From Leeia aquatica (lineage in GTDB: Bacteria > Pseudomonadota > Gammaproteobacteria > Burkholderiales > Leeiaceae), in the NCBI RefSeq assembly GCF_012641365.1, contig NZ_JABAIM010000005.1, forward strand, positions 124,001 to 188,000: 64,000 nt of DNA, written 5' to 3'. The position numbers and the translations under genes are program-made. The notes under the pieces were generated by a model. The model saw only the letters and a list, made by a program, of their open reading frames with translations. It made no database searches and was not told the origin of the DNA. This document shows positions 1 through 9,049 of this stretch, in pieces; the first letter of the stretch is position 1, and the number at the start of each line of letters is the position of its first letter.

Positions 1-16
1 TGGATTCAGTCTCCGC

Positions 17-934
17 TCAGGACAGGCGCTTCAGTTTCGGATCCAGCGCGTCGCGCAGGCCGTCACCCATCAGGTTGATCGCCAATACCGTAATCAGGAT
101 GGCCAGACCCGGCAGGGTCACCACCCAGCTGGCGGTTTCCATGTAATCACGGGCATTGGCCAGCATGGTGCCCCACTCCGGCGTCGGCGGCTGTGCGCCC
201 AACCCCAGGAAGCCAAAGGCAGCCGCTTCCAGAATGGCATTGGAGAAGCCCATGGTAGCCGTCACGATGATCGGTGCCATGCAGTTCGGCAATACGGTAT
301 TGAACATCAGGCGCAAGATGCCCGCCCCCGCCACGCGAGAAGCAATGACGTAGTCTTTGGCCAGCTCAGCCATCACCGACGCGCGGGTCAGCCGCACGTA
401 GCCCGGCAAGCCCACCACCGCAATGGCGATCATGGTGTTCACCAGCGAGGGCCCGAGGATGGCAATGATCACCAGCCCCAGCAGCAGGGAGGGCAGCGCC
501 AGCATGATGTCGGTCAGCCGCATGATGGTGGTCCCCAGTGCACGCGGGAAGAAACCTGCCAGCAGGCCGAGAATCACTCCCGGAATCATGGACATCAGCA
601 CCGAGAACAGGCCGATCAGTAGCGACAGGCGAGCACCGGACAGCAGGCGGGACAACATGTCACGGCCGACATCGTCGGTACCCAGCAGGAACGTCGAATT
701 GCCCCCCGCCCAGGAAGGCGGTTGCAGCATGGCTTCTCGATACTGCTCGATCGGGCTGTGGCTGACCAGCATGGGGCCGAACAAAGCGCACAGGATCATG
801 AAGATGAAGACGAACAGCCCCGCCACGGCCCCCTTGTTCTGGGAAAAACTGCGCCAGAACTCTTTCAGTGGGTGCGGATACTGGGCTACGGGTTCCTCTG
901 CGGCCACTGCCGCCAGGGTTTGATTTTGACTCAT
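17..934 (-). CDS. dppC: Dipeptide ABC transporter permease DppC
   Basis: Inner-membrane permease subunit of a peptide ABC importer, 305 aa. It has the OppC/DppC N-terminal region (first transmembrane segment near residues 38-60), the family motif GTDDVGRDMLSRLLSGAR near residue 85, and the cytoplasmic EAA loop (EAAAFGFLGLGAQPPTPEWG) near residue 235 that contacts the ATPases. It follows dppB with a 36 bp gap on the same strand, so the two are co-transcribed. The partner ATPases (DppD/DppF type) are not in the window and would be expected past the left edge; only 16 bases lie beyond the stop. Peptide preference cannot be read from sequence; dipeptide is the family default. Confidence 0.95.
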   Translation of the reverse strand: MSQNQTLAAVAAEEPVAQYPHPLKEFWRSFSQNKGAVAGLFVFIFMILCALFGPMLVSHSPIEQYREAMLQPPSWAGGNSTFLLGTDDVGRDMLSRLLSGARLSLLIGLFSVLMSMIPGVILGLLAGFFPRALGTTIMRLTDIMLALPSLLLGLVIIAILGPSLVNTMIAIAVVGLPGYVRLTRASVMAELAKDYVIASRVAGAGILRLMFNTVLPNCMAPIIVTATMGFSNAILEAAAFGFLGLGAQPPTPEWGTMLANARDYMETASWVVTLPGLAILITVLAINLMGDGLRDALDPKLKRLS

Positions 935-970
935 GCTAGTGTCTCACTCAGTGCATGCAGGGGCCACGCC

Positions 971-2017
971 TTAGCGGGCATGACGGATACGCGGGTTGAC
1001 GACGCCATAGAGCAGGTCCACGATCAGGTTGACCAGAATCACCATGGTCGCTGTGATCAGGATACCGCCCTGCACCACCGGATAATCGCGGCGGCTGATG
1101 GCGTTGATCAGCCAGCTGCCCACGCCGGGCCAGGAAAAGATGGTTTCCGTCAGCACAGCACCCGCCAGCAAGGTGCCCACTTGCAGGCCAATCACGGTAA
1201 TCACCGGAATCAACGCATTGCGCAGGGCGTGTACAAAGATCACCCGCATGGACGACAGGCCCTTGGCCCGAGCGGTACGCACATAGTCCTCACGCAGCAC
1301 TTCCAGCATGGAAGAGCGGGTCATCCGGGCAATCACCGCTAGCGGAATGGTACCCAGCACCACCGTCGGCAGGATCAGGTGGGTCCATGCCGAGCGGAAG
1401 GCACCCGCATTGAGCTCCGGATCGGCAGATTCGGCCATCCAGCTGTCGATCAGCATGAAGCCGGTTTTCGGCACAATATCAAACTCCAGATCCATCCGGC
1501 CGGATACCGGCAGAGCTATCTCTGGCCACAAGGTCCGCATGTAATTGGAGAAGAACATGATCAGCAACAGGCCCCACCAGAAGATCGGCATGGAGAAGCC
1601 GGTCAGCGAGATGCCCATCACGCCATGATCAAAAATGGAGCCGCGTTTGATGGCGGCCAATACCCCAGCCAGGATACCAAACACCGCGGCGAACAGCAGC
1701 GCACAGACCGACAGCTCGACGGTGGCCGGGAACAGCTTGATGAATTCACCCCAGACAGGCTCGTGTGTTACCAGGGATTTGCCCAGATCCAGATGCAGTG
1801 CATGCTTCACATAGTTCAGATACTGCTCATACAGCGGCAGATCCAGCCCCAGGTTGTGCATGGCACGTTGATAAAACTCGGGATCCAGCTTGCGCTCGCC
1901 CACCATCAGCAATACCGGGTCGCCGGGTATCAGGTGAATCAGGGCAAAGGCGATGATGGTAATCCCGATAAAGGTAGGGATCACCAACAGCAAGCGGCGC
2001 AGAATGAACGAAAACAT
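971..2017 (-). CDS. dppB: Dipeptide ABC transporter permease DppB
   Basis: Inner-membrane permease, 348 aa, DppB/OppB family. The N-terminus (FILRRLLLVIPTFIGITIIAF) and the HLIPGDPV motif are typical, as is the C-terminal EAA region (ETIFSWPGVGSWL). A periplasmic insertion around residues 165-205 makes it slightly longer than many homologues, as in E. coli DppB. It has its own promoter about 105 bp upstream, so dppBC can be expressed separately from the two binding-protein genes that precede it. Together with DppC it forms the transmembrane channel. Confidence 0.95.
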   Translation of the reverse strand: MFSFILRRLLLVIPTFIGITIIAFALIHLIPGDPVLLMVGERKLDPEFYQRAMHNLGLDLPLYEQYLNYVKHALHLDLGKSLVTHEPVWGEFIKLFPATVELSVCALLFAAVFGILAGVLAAIKRGSIFDHGVMGISLTGFSMPIFWWGLLLIMFFSNYMRTLWPEIALPVSGRMDLEFDIVPKTGFMLIDSWMAESADPELNAGAFRSAWTHLILPTVVLGTIPLAVIARMTRSSMLEVLREDYVRTARAKGLSSMRVIFVHALRNALIPVITVIGLQVGTLLAGAVLTETIFSWPGVGSWLINAISRRDYPVVQGGILITATMVILVNLIVDLLYGVVNPRIRHAR

Positions 2018-2126
2018 AGGGGTTCGCCTGTGGTTGGTGGGGGTGAACCATGCCTGACGGACACGGCTACCGGTTAACAGAAGTGCCTGACCTCATTCTA
2101 GGTAATTTTACGTAGAGGCGGGCGCG

Positions 2127-2155
2127 ATAATACCCGCGCAAGGCGGCTTGTTCAA
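2127..2155 (-). promoter_or_regulatory. Sigma70-type promoter for dppBC
   Basis: Reading the minus strand, -35 TTGAAC (2155-2150) and -10 TATTAT (2132-2127) are separated by exactly 17 bp. Transcription would start near 2120, giving a leader of about 100 nt before dppB. It lies in the 205 bp gap between the second binding-protein gene and dppB. Confidence 0.6.
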
Positions 2156-2172
2156 GCAAATCAACTGGTTGC

Positions 2173-2217
2173 AGTGCAACAAAAAACAGGGTTTGTGTTT
2201 TAGTGCAACAAAAAACA
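2173..2217. repeat. Two 16-bp direct repeats upstream of dppB promoter
   Basis: AGTGCAACAAAAAACA occurs at 2173-2188 and again, identically, at 2202-2217, a 29 bp spacing, close to three helical turns. The copies sit between the stop of the second dppA-like gene (2223) and the dppBC promoter. They could be tandem regulator sites or relics of slippage; no known operator consensus is recognised. Confidence 0.6.
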
Positions 2218-2222
2218 ACTGT

Positions 2223-3806
2223 TCAATCGGTCAGATAGACTTTATAAAAATTGTGACTGCCAAACGGGCTTTGCACAAAGCCCCGAACCGACTTGCGCAT
2301 GGCAATCGGCTGCATCGGGTATACAGTCGGTATCCAGGGCGCTTCTTCATGAAACAGTTGCTGCGCTGCTTCATACAGCCGCGCACGCTCCCGGATGTCC
2401 GAAGAGGCGCGAGCTCGGCTCAGTAACATGTCAAAATCCGGGTTGCACCAGCGCGAGCGATTCCCCCCGCTGGCGACAGCCGCGCAAGAGAGATTGGGCG
2501 TGAGGAAGTTATCAGGGTCGCCATTGTCACTGACCCAGCCAAACAAGGCCAGATCGTGCTCGCCACGCGCGGTTCGGCGCAATACCTCACCCCACTCCAT
2601 CTGCACCACTTTGAGTTTGACGCCAATTTTGGCCCAGTCGGCCTGCAGCAGCTCGGCCGCTTTCTTGGCATCAATCAGGCCGCCCGTTCGCGCCAGCATC
2701 ACCAGCTCCGTGCCGTCGTAGCCGGATGCTTTGACGAGCTTGCGGGCTTTGACCAGATCATAGGGGTAATCGGATGTCGTAGTACTATACGACCACATAC
2801 CGGGCGGGATCGGGTTCCAGGCCGGTGTCGCATTGCCGCTCAGTACCGCCTTGATGTAGGCGGCCTTGTCCATGGCCATCCAGAGCGCCTGGCGGAAGCG
2901 CTTGTCCGACAGCCAGCGCCGGGAGGTATTGGGAGCCACATACATGGTCCACAGCGCCGGGATGCTGTTTACCTGAATCTCAGGGTGGCTGCGCAATTGC
3001 GGCAGGCTTTCCGGCTTGGGTTGAATGGCAATCTGGCACTCATTGGCCAGCAGGCGCTGGACCCGCACAGCATGGTCCGGCGTGATGGAAAAGTACAAAT
3101 TTTCAATACGAGGTGCGCCGCGCCAGTAATCGGCGTGCGCCTGATAGCGGATGGTCGCATCCTTGTCATAGCGCTTGAACAGGAACGGACCGCTGCCAAT
3201 CGGGTGGGTATTCAAGTCCTCCAAGCGGCCCGTCCGCAGCAGCTGATCGGCATATTCCTTGGACAGGATGGATGCAAAGCCCATCGCCAGATTGGCGATG
3301 AACGGTGACTCTGTACGCTGCAAGGTAAAGCGGACCACATAGGGGCCCTGCTTGTCGATGGATTTGATCAGCCCCGCCAGGCCCAGACTACTGGCAAAGG
3401 GATAGCCGGAAGGCGCCGAGGCATACCAGGGATGATTACGATCCAGCATGCGCTGGAAGGTGAACAGGACATCATCCGCATTCAGTGTTCGTGTTGGGGT
3501 GAAATACTCGGTGCGATGAAAACGCACGCCCTGACGCAGGTAAAAGGTGTAGCTCAACCCGTCGCGGGATACCTGGTAACGCTCCGCCAGACTGGGGATG
3601 ACCCGTGTGGTACCGCGCTCAAAATCCAGCAGGCGGTCATACAGAGCCTCACTGGAGGCATCATTGGTGACGGTCGACTGGTAGCGCGCCATGTCGAAAC
3701 CTTCCGGCGCATTCTCAGTGCATACCGTCAGGCTCTTGCTGGCACCCCACCCGGAAAGGGAGACACCACAAGCGATCGTCAAGGTAACCAGGAACCGGAA
3801 CCGCAC
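2223..3806 (-). CDS. Peptide ABC transporter substrate-binding protein, second copy (DppA-like)
   Basis: Periplasmic solute-binding protein of the SBP_bac_5 (DppA/OppA) family, 527 aa from the GTG start chosen here. GTG at 3806-3804 has a GGAG sequence 10 nt upstream and begins directly with a signal peptide (RFRFLVTLTIACGVSLSGWGAS). An in-frame ATG at 3863 would put the first codons inside the terminator hairpin of the upstream gene, so it was rejected. The mature protein aligns with the neighbouring DppA along its whole length (shared blocks such as FERGTT, GDNGDPDNFL versus SDNGDPDNFL, and C-terminal RGFVQSPFG), so the pair is a tandem duplication. Substrate may have diverged. Confidence 0.9.
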   Translation of the reverse strand: MRFRFLVTLTIACGVSLSGWGASKSLTVCTENAPEGFDMARYQSTVTNDASSEALYDRLLDFERGTTRVIPSLAERYQVSRDGLSYTFYLRQGVRFHRTEYFTPTRTLNADDVLFTFQRMLDRNHPWYASAPSGYPFASSLGLAGLIKSIDKQGPYVVRFTLQRTESPFIANLAMGFASILSKEYADQLLRTGRLEDLNTHPIGSGPFLFKRYDKDATIRYQAHADYWRGAPRIENLYFSITPDHAVRVQRLLANECQIAIQPKPESLPQLRSHPEIQVNSIPALWTMYVAPNTSRRWLSDKRFRQALWMAMDKAAYIKAVLSGNATPAWNPIPPGMWSYSTTTSDYPYDLVKARKLVKASGYDGTELVMLARTGGLIDAKKAAELLQADWAKIGVKLKVVQMEWGEVLRRTARGEHDLALFGWVSDNGDPDNFLTPNLSCAAVASGGNRSRWCNPDFDMLLSRARASSDIRERARLYEAAQQLFHEEAPWIPTVYPMQPIAMRKSVRGFVQSPFGSHNFYKVYLTD

Positions 3807-3830
3807 TGTTTGGCCACTCCACCAGGACGC

Positions 3831-3873
3831 TACAAACAAAAACCGCCGGGCAGCCAAAGCCACCCAGCGGTTT
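3831..3873 (-). terminator. Hairpin terminator after dppA
   Basis: On the minus strand a 15-bp stem (3873-3859 with 3854-3840, G-U pairs included) closes a 4-nt loop and is followed by a T-rich tail (TTGTTTG). It begins 15 bp after the dppA stop codon. It probably attenuates transcription so that the first binding protein is made in excess of downstream gene products, a common arrangement in ABC importers. Confidence 0.75.
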
Positions 3874-3887
3874 CACGGGTTACGGCA

Positions 3888-5507
3888 TTACTTCAGGCTA
3901 ACGCCCTTGAAGATCATGTCACCCAGCGGGCTTTGCACGAAGCCTTGCACGTTCTTGCGCATCGGCACATACACCACAGAGTGGGCGATGGTTTGCCACG
4001 GTGCTTCACGCTTGAATACGTCTTGAGCTTGCATGTAGTACTTGGTGCGTTCCTTGACATTGGTGGTCAGCTTGGCACGGCCCACCAGGTCAGAGAACTC
4101 GTTCTGGCACCAGCCAGCACGGTTATTGCCACCCGCGACGGCGTCGCAGGACAGCAACACGTACAGGAAGTTGTCCGGATCGCCATTGTCACCGGTCCAG
4201 CCCAGCAGCATGGTGTCATGCTCACCAGCCTTGGTACGCTTCAGGTATTCGCCCCATTCGTAGGTCACGATCTTGGCCTTGACGCCGATCTTTTCCCAGT
4301 CTGCCTGGATCAGTTCGGCCATCTTCTTGGCATCCGGGTTGTACGGACGCACCACCGGCATGGCCCACAGGGTGGTCTCAAAGCCATTCGGGAAACCGGC
4401 CTTGGCCAGCATGTCCTTGGCCTTGGCGGTGTCGTAGCCGTAGTCTTTGGTGCCCTTGTTATAGGACCACATGGTCGGCGGGATCGGATTCACAGCAGCG
4501 TTACCGATGCTGATGTCACCACTTTTGTACACCGCATCCAGAATGGCTTGCTTGTTGATGGCCATCGACAGGGCCAGGCGCACATCACGGTTGTCGAACG
4601 GCTTGTGGCGGGTGTTGTAAGCCAGGTAACCCACGTTCAGGCCAGCCTGGTTGGTCATCTTGATGTTCGGATCACCCTTCAGGCTGCTCAGTTCTTGCGG
4701 CTTCGGGGCAAAGGCCACCTGGCACTCATTGGCCTTCAGCTTCTGGGCGCGGACAGCGGAGTCCTTGGTGATGGCGAAAATCAGGTTGTCGATGGCTTGC
4801 TTGCCGCCCCAGTAAGTCGGGTTGGCGGCAAAGCGAATCTGCGCATCCTTTTCGTAGCGCTTGAACACAAAGGCACCGGTGCCGATCGGGGCGTTGTTCA
4901 GTTCGTTGGCCTTGCCTTCAGCCAGCAGCTTGTTGACGTATTCGGCGGAGATCACGGTGCCGGTCGGCGGCAGCGCGATGTCGGCCAGGAAGGTGGCAGA
5001 CGGCTTGTTCAGCACGAAGCGCACGGTCAGCGGATCAACCTTTTCCACCGACTTGATGGTGGTGTCGAGGCCCATGTCGCCAAAGTACGGATATTCCGGA
5101 GCCGGGCTCACTGCCTTGTTGTACGGGTGGTCTTTCTTCAGCTGGCGTTCGAAGGTCAGCACCACGTCGTCGGCGTTGAAATCACGAGTCGGCTTGAAGT
5201 ATTCGGTGGTGTGGAATTTCACACCCGGACGCAGCTTGAAGGTATAGGTCAGGCCGTCTGCCGACATTTCCCAGCTGGTAGCCAGTGCAGGAACCACTTT
5301 GGTGGTGCCGCGTTCGAACTCAACCAGACGGTTACCCACGGTGTGGGAGGAGGCATCAAAGGTGGTACCCGCGGTATAACGGGCCGAATCGAAACCTTCC
5401 GGGCTGCCTTCGGAGCAGTACACCAGGGTCTTGGCTGCCTGTGCGCCCATGGCGCTCAGCGCCAGTGCGACAACAGCGGCTACTTTCACAGTGCGAAGCT
5501 TCATCAT
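3888..5507 (-). CDS. dppA: Dipeptide-binding periplasmic protein DppA
   Basis: 539 aa SBP_bac_5 family protein with a clear Sec signal peptide (MMKLRTVKVAAVVALALSAMGAQA, cleavage near residue 24-25). The mature start KTLVYCSEGSPEGFDSARYTAG closely matches E. coli DppA, and the ligand-region blocks GDNGDPDNFL and RAGWCQNEFSDLV are present. The ATG is preceded by GAGAGGA at good spacing. First gene of the dpp group and followed by a terminator hairpin, consistent with high expression of the binding protein relative to the permeases. Confidence 0.95.
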   Translation of the reverse strand: MMKLRTVKVAAVVALALSAMGAQAAKTLVYCSEGSPEGFDSARYTAGTTFDASSHTVGNRLVEFERGTTKVVPALATSWEMSADGLTYTFKLRPGVKFHTTEYFKPTRDFNADDVVLTFERQLKKDHPYNKAVSPAPEYPYFGDMGLDTTIKSVEKVDPLTVRFVLNKPSATFLADIALPPTGTVISAEYVNKLLAEGKANELNNAPIGTGAFVFKRYEKDAQIRFAANPTYWGGKQAIDNLIFAITKDSAVRAQKLKANECQVAFAPKPQELSSLKGDPNIKMTNQAGLNVGYLAYNTRHKPFDNRDVRLALSMAINKQAILDAVYKSGDISIGNAAVNPIPPTMWSYNKGTKDYGYDTAKAKDMLAKAGFPNGFETTLWAMPVVRPYNPDAKKMAELIQADWEKIGVKAKIVTYEWGEYLKRTKAGEHDTMLLGWTGDNGDPDNFLYVLLSCDAVAGGNNRAGWCQNEFSDLVGRAKLTTNVKERTKYYMQAQDVFKREAPWQTIAHSVVYVPMRKNVQGFVQSPLGDMIFKGVSLK

Positions 5508-5724
5508 GTAGATCGTCCTCTCTCAGAATACCTTGGCTTTTTGGTTTATATGAACCACCACGGCGACATACCGAACTGCAGCACATATGGCGCGCAAATT
5601 AGCATAGTCCAGCGTGCAGGTGAACAGGATTTTTTGCCCTCGCCAAACTTTTTCTTTAGCAATTTGACAAGAGCATGAACACTGTCCACCCGAACAGGTC
5701 GCCGCAACGACCCTGCAAGCCGCA

Positions 5725-7608
5725 TTACAACTCGACTTGTGTACCCAGCTCCACCACCCGGTTGGTCGGAATGCGGAAAAAGTCTGTCGCCTTGGTCGCA
5801 TTCTTCGACATCCAGGCAAACAGCTTCTCCCGCCAGATGGCCATACCCGGCACCTTGCTGGCAATCAGCGTTTCACGGGTCAGGAAGAAGGAGGTCTCCA
5901 TCATCTCGAAAGCCAAGTTGTGCTGCTCGCCACTGATCTTGAGAATCTCATGGATATCCGGTTCTTCCTTGAAGCCGTAAATGGCTTCCACCTGCCAGAA
6001 ATTATGGCCGAGGCTCTGCACCCGTAGCCGGTCAATATCCGGCACATAGGGAATATCCTCCGTGGTGATGGTCAGCAGCACGTTGCGCTCATGCAACACC
6101 TTGTTGTGCTTCAGGTTGTGCAGCAGAGCATGCGGTACCCCGGTCTTGCTGCCGGTCATGAACACGGCGGTTCCCTCCACCACATGCGGCGGATGGGCCC
6201 CGACACTCTCGACAAACATTTCCAGCGGCAGGCTGTCTTCGTTCAGGCGTTTGAACAGGATGCTGCGGCCACGTTTCCAGGTGGTCAGCAGGGTAAAGGT
6301 CACCGCACCAATCACCAGCGGGAACCAGCCGCCCTCCGGAATCTTGATGGCATTGGCCGAGAAGAAGGCGATGTCGACAATCAGCAGCAGCGCAATGCCG
6401 GTACTGATCAAGCCGATATGCCACTTCCAGATGCGGCGCATCACCACAAAGGTCAGGATGGTGGCCATCACCATTTCGGTGGTCACCGCAATACCGTAGG
6501 CTGCACCCAGATTGCTGGAGGAGCGATAGGTCAGCACCAGCAGCAACACGATGATCATCAACACCCAGTTGATGAAGGGGATGTAGATTTGACCAATTTC
6601 CCGTTCAGACGTGTGCAGGATGTCCAGCCGTGGGCAATAGCCCAGTTGCACCGCCTGCCTTGCCACCGAAAATGCGCCGGAGATGACAGCCTGCGACGCG
6701 ATCACCGCCGAGCAGGTTGCCAGAATCACCATCATCCAGCGATACGACTCCGGCACCAGCAGGTAGAAGGGATTCTTCACCGCATCAGGATCCGCAATCA
6801 GCAGCGCCCCTTGCCCAAAGTAGTTCAGCACCAGCGAGGGCATCACAAAGCCAAACCACGCCGCCCGGATCGGGAAGCGGCCAAAGTGGCCCATATCGGC
6901 ATACAGCGCCTCGGCACCGGTAATCGCCAGCACCACCGAGCCCATCACAAAGAAAGCTTGCACCTTGTGCGCCAGGATGAAGCTGAGCCCGTACCAAGGG
7001 TTAATCGCCTTCAGCACTTCCGGGTGATGCACGATCTGCGCCAGACCCAACACCGCCAGCGAGCCAAACCACAGCAGCATCACTGGCCCGAACAGCTTGC
7101 CGACGCTGGCCGTACCAAAGCGCTGAATGGCAAACAGCAGGAACAGGATCACCACTGAGGCAGGCACCACATAGTGCTCAAACTCATGATTGAGCAGCGT
7201 CAGGCCTTCTACCGCGGACAGTACTGACATGGCCGGGGTGATCATGCCATCGCCGAAAAACATCGACGCCCCAAAGATGCCCAGCACCATCAGGAACCAG
7301 CGGGTGGTCTTGCGCTCGGTACCACGCAGTGCCAGCGTCATCAGCGCAAGAATCCCGCCCTCGCCATTGTTGTCGGCGCGCATGATGAACACCACATACT
7401 TGATGGACACAACGATCATCAGTGCCCAGAAGATCAGTGACAGCACACCGTAAATGCTGTCTGCCGTGAACGGAATCGCATGCGGCCCGCCAAAGCATTC
7501 TTTCAAGGTATACAAGGGGCTGGTGCCGATATCGCCATACACCACGCCGATTGCGCCCACAATCAGTCCGGCAGCTTTCTGCGGACTGGTGGCTGAGGAC
7601 GAACTCAT
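5725..7608 (-). CDS. kup: Low-affinity potassium transporter Kup
   Basis: 627 aa K+:H+ symporter of the KUP/HAK/KT family. The signature GVVYGDIGTSPLYTLKECF lies at residues 19-37, followed by about 12 hydrophobic segments up to residue ~440 and a soluble C-terminal domain of ~180 residues, the usual Kup architecture and length. The ribosome-binding GGAG is 10 nt before the ATG and lies inside a short inverted repeat (see 7618-7634). No U-rich terminator is seen between kup and dppA; a 5-bp stem at about 5697-5712 lacks a T tail. Confidence 0.96.
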   Translation of the reverse strand: MSSSSATSPQKAAGLIVGAIGVVYGDIGTSPLYTLKECFGGPHAIPFTADSIYGVLSLIFWALMIVVSIKYVVFIMRADNNGEGGILALMTLALRGTERKTTRWFLMVLGIFGASMFFGDGMITPAMSVLSAVEGLTLLNHEFEHYVVPASVVILFLLFAIQRFGTASVGKLFGPVMLLWFGSLAVLGLAQIVHHPEVLKAINPWYGLSFILAHKVQAFFVMGSVVLAITGAEALYADMGHFGRFPIRAAWFGFVMPSLVLNYFGQGALLIADPDAVKNPFYLLVPESYRWMMVILATCSAVIASQAVISGAFSVARQAVQLGYCPRLDILHTSEREIGQIYIPFINWVLMIIVLLLVLTYRSSSNLGAAYGIAVTTEMVMATILTFVVMRRIWKWHIGLISTGIALLLIVDIAFFSANAIKIPEGGWFPLVIGAVTFTLLTTWKRGRSILFKRLNEDSLPLEMFVESVGAHPPHVVEGTAVFMTGSKTGVPHALLHNLKHNKVLHERNVLLTITTEDIPYVPDIDRLRVQSLGHNFWQVEAIYGFKEEPDIHEILKISGEQHNLAFEMMETSFFLTRETLIASKVPGMAIWREKLFAWMSKNATKATDFFRIPTNRVVELGTQVEL

Positions 7609-7617
7609 TTGGGAGGA

Positions 7618-7634
7618 ACTCCAGAATTTGGAGT
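7618..7634 (-). promoter_or_regulatory. Inverted repeat sequestering the kup ribosome-binding site
   Basis: ACTCCA and TGGAGT flank a 5-nt spacer in the kup mRNA leader; the 3' arm contains the GGAG Shine-Dalgarno sequence. The hairpin would hide the site when folded, suggesting translational control. Only a 6-bp stem, so it may be weak. Confidence 0.4.
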
Positions 7635-7669
7635 AAGCATGCTAACAGTTTGCACTGCAGCACGAAAGC

Positions 7670-8605
7670 TCAGCCCCGTGGATGATGCTCGCTGTGCAGG
7701 GCTTTCAGTCGCGCGCGCGCGACATGGGTGTAAATCTGGGTGGTGGAAATATCGGCATGCCCCAGCAGCAGCTGCACCACGCGCAGGTCGGCACCATGGT
7801 TGAGCAGGTGAGTGGCAAACGCATGGCGCAGGGTATGCGGGGAAATCGTGCGTGAACTTCCCGCAGCGACAACGCCCCCCACCAGCAGATAGCGCTTGAT
7901 CAACTGCCAGAACATCTGCCGTGTCATCGCCTCGCCCCGGCGGGTAACAAACAGGGCTTCACTCTGGCGCCCTTGCAGCAGCTCAGCACGTGCTTGCCGC
8001 AAATAGCGCTGCAGCCAGTCCAGCGCCACATCCCCCAGCGGCACCAGCCGCTCCTTGTTGCCCTTGCCAAACAAACGTACAAAGCCCGCGGTCAGCTCAG
8101 TCTGGGCCAGCGTCAACTCGGTCAACTCGGTGACCCGCAGCCCCGTTGCGTACAGGGTCTCCAGCATTGCACGGTCGCGCAGCCCCAGCGGGGTCGCCAC
8201 ATCAGGGGCCTGCAGCAAGGCTACGACCTCCGCCTCAGACAGGGTGCTGGGCAACGGTCGCGGAGCGGCTTTCATCTCCAGTGCCACGCTCGGGTCTTGC
8301 AGCACGGCAGACTCACGCAGCAGATATTGATAGCAACGCTTGATGGACGACAGTGCACGCCGCACGCTGCTGGCCTTGCTGTGCTGCAAGCGCTCACCAA
8401 GGTACGTCCCCAACTGGCTGGCATCGGCCTGACGCAAGCCTAGCCCTTGCGACGCCAGCCACACCATCAGTTGCTGCAGATCCAGCTGATACGCCGCAAT
8501 GGTCTGCCGTGACAGACCATCCTCCAGCCAGATGGCATCCAGAAAACGCGCCAGCCACTGCTGGCTGTCGGCATCAACCGAAGAGGCTGGCTTGTCGGGA
8601 TTCAT
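7670..8605 (-). CDS. xerD: Site-specific tyrosine recombinase XerD (XerC/D family)
   Basis: 311 aa from ATG 8605. It has an N-terminal SAM-like core-binding domain (residues 10-100) and a C-terminal catalytic domain with all expected residues: Arg in ATGLRVTELTELT, Lys in GKGNKERLVPLG, HTLRHAFATHLL, GHADISTTQIYTH with the nucleophile Tyr. Such proteins resolve chromosome dimers at dif with a XerC partner. The start lies 32 bp inside the end of ogt, so translation is probably coupled. Assignment to XerD rather than XerC rests on overall resemblance; no XerC is in the window. Confidence 0.88.
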   Translation of the reverse strand: MNPDKPASSVDADSQQWLARFLDAIWLEDGLSRQTIAAYQLDLQQLMVWLASQGLGLRQADASQLGTYLGERLQHSKASSVRRALSSIKRCYQYLLRESAVLQDPSVALEMKAAPRPLPSTLSEAEVVALLQAPDVATPLGLRDRAMLETLYATGLRVTELTELTLAQTELTAGFVRLFGKGNKERLVPLGDVALDWLQRYLRQARAELLQGRQSEALFVTRRGEAMTRQMFWQLIKRYLLVGGVVAAGSSRTISPHTLRHAFATHLLNHGADLRVVQLLLGHADISTTQIYTHVARARLKALHSEHHPRG

Positions 8606-9047
8606 GTTGCAGTAGCCATTGCTTGATGGACAGGGGGCCCTCCTGCCTGCCCTGCATGAAGCCCCCCAGTCCATGCTGCCCCACCACCCGGTGGCAAGGA
8701 ATCAGCAAGGGAATCGGATTACGCCCGCAGGCATTGCCCACCGCCTGGGCGCTGGAACCCAGCACGGCCGCGCCCTCGCCATAGCGGGCGGGCTGCCCGG
8801 CCGGTAACTGGCACAACCATTGCCATACCTTGCGATCATGCTCGGTACCCTCCGGTTGCAAGGGTAGCGTGAAACAGAACTGGCCTTGCGCCCGATATTG
8901 CAGCAGCTGCTGCCAGACCGTATTGGCCAGTACAGTCGCACCCTCCTCGCCGGAATGCACCGGCAAAAAGGCGGCTTCCAGCACGGCATCGGTGCTACAG
9001 CGTACGCCTAGCGAGAAATCCGGAAAGGGGAAGCGCAGGGTCCACAT
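8574..9047 (-). CDS. ogt: Methylated-DNA-protein cysteine methyltransferase
   Basis: 157 aa suicide DNA-repair protein that transfers alkyl groups from O6-alkylguanine to its own cysteine. The active site IPCHRVVG is at about residues 117-124, preceded by the helix-turn-helix region (AVGNACGRNPIPLL) and followed by GGFMQGRQEGPLSIKQWLL. No Ada N-terminal domain. The start at 9047 is two bases after the stop of the upstream gene, and the 3' end overlaps xerD by 32 bp. A longer upstream reading frame exists but is just the shadow of the neighbouring gene. Confidence 0.93.
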   Translation of the reverse strand: MWTLRFPFPDFSLGVRCSTDAVLEAAFLPVHSGEEGATVLANTVWQQLLQYRAQGQFCFTLPLQPEGTEHDRKVWQWLCQLPAGQPARYGEGAAVLGSSAQAVGNACGRNPIPLLIPCHRVVGQHGLGGFMQGRQEGPLSIKQWLLQHESRQASLFG

Positions 9048-9049
9048 GC

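Noticed and set aside
3807-3863. Upstream ATG start for the second dppA gene
   Set aside because: It would begin in the terminator hairpin of the first dppA gene and precede the signal peptide by an odd basic stretch; GTG 3806 has a GGAG at good distance.
3432-5678. 748-codon open frame on the plus strand opposite the dppA genes
   Set aside because: It is antisense to a well-supported protein pair, its translation is low-complexity His/Gln/Arg/Gly-rich, and open reverse frames are common in GC-rich genes.
5690-5724. Possible terminator after kup
   Set aside because: Only a 5-bp stem with no U run; recorded as nothing convincing.
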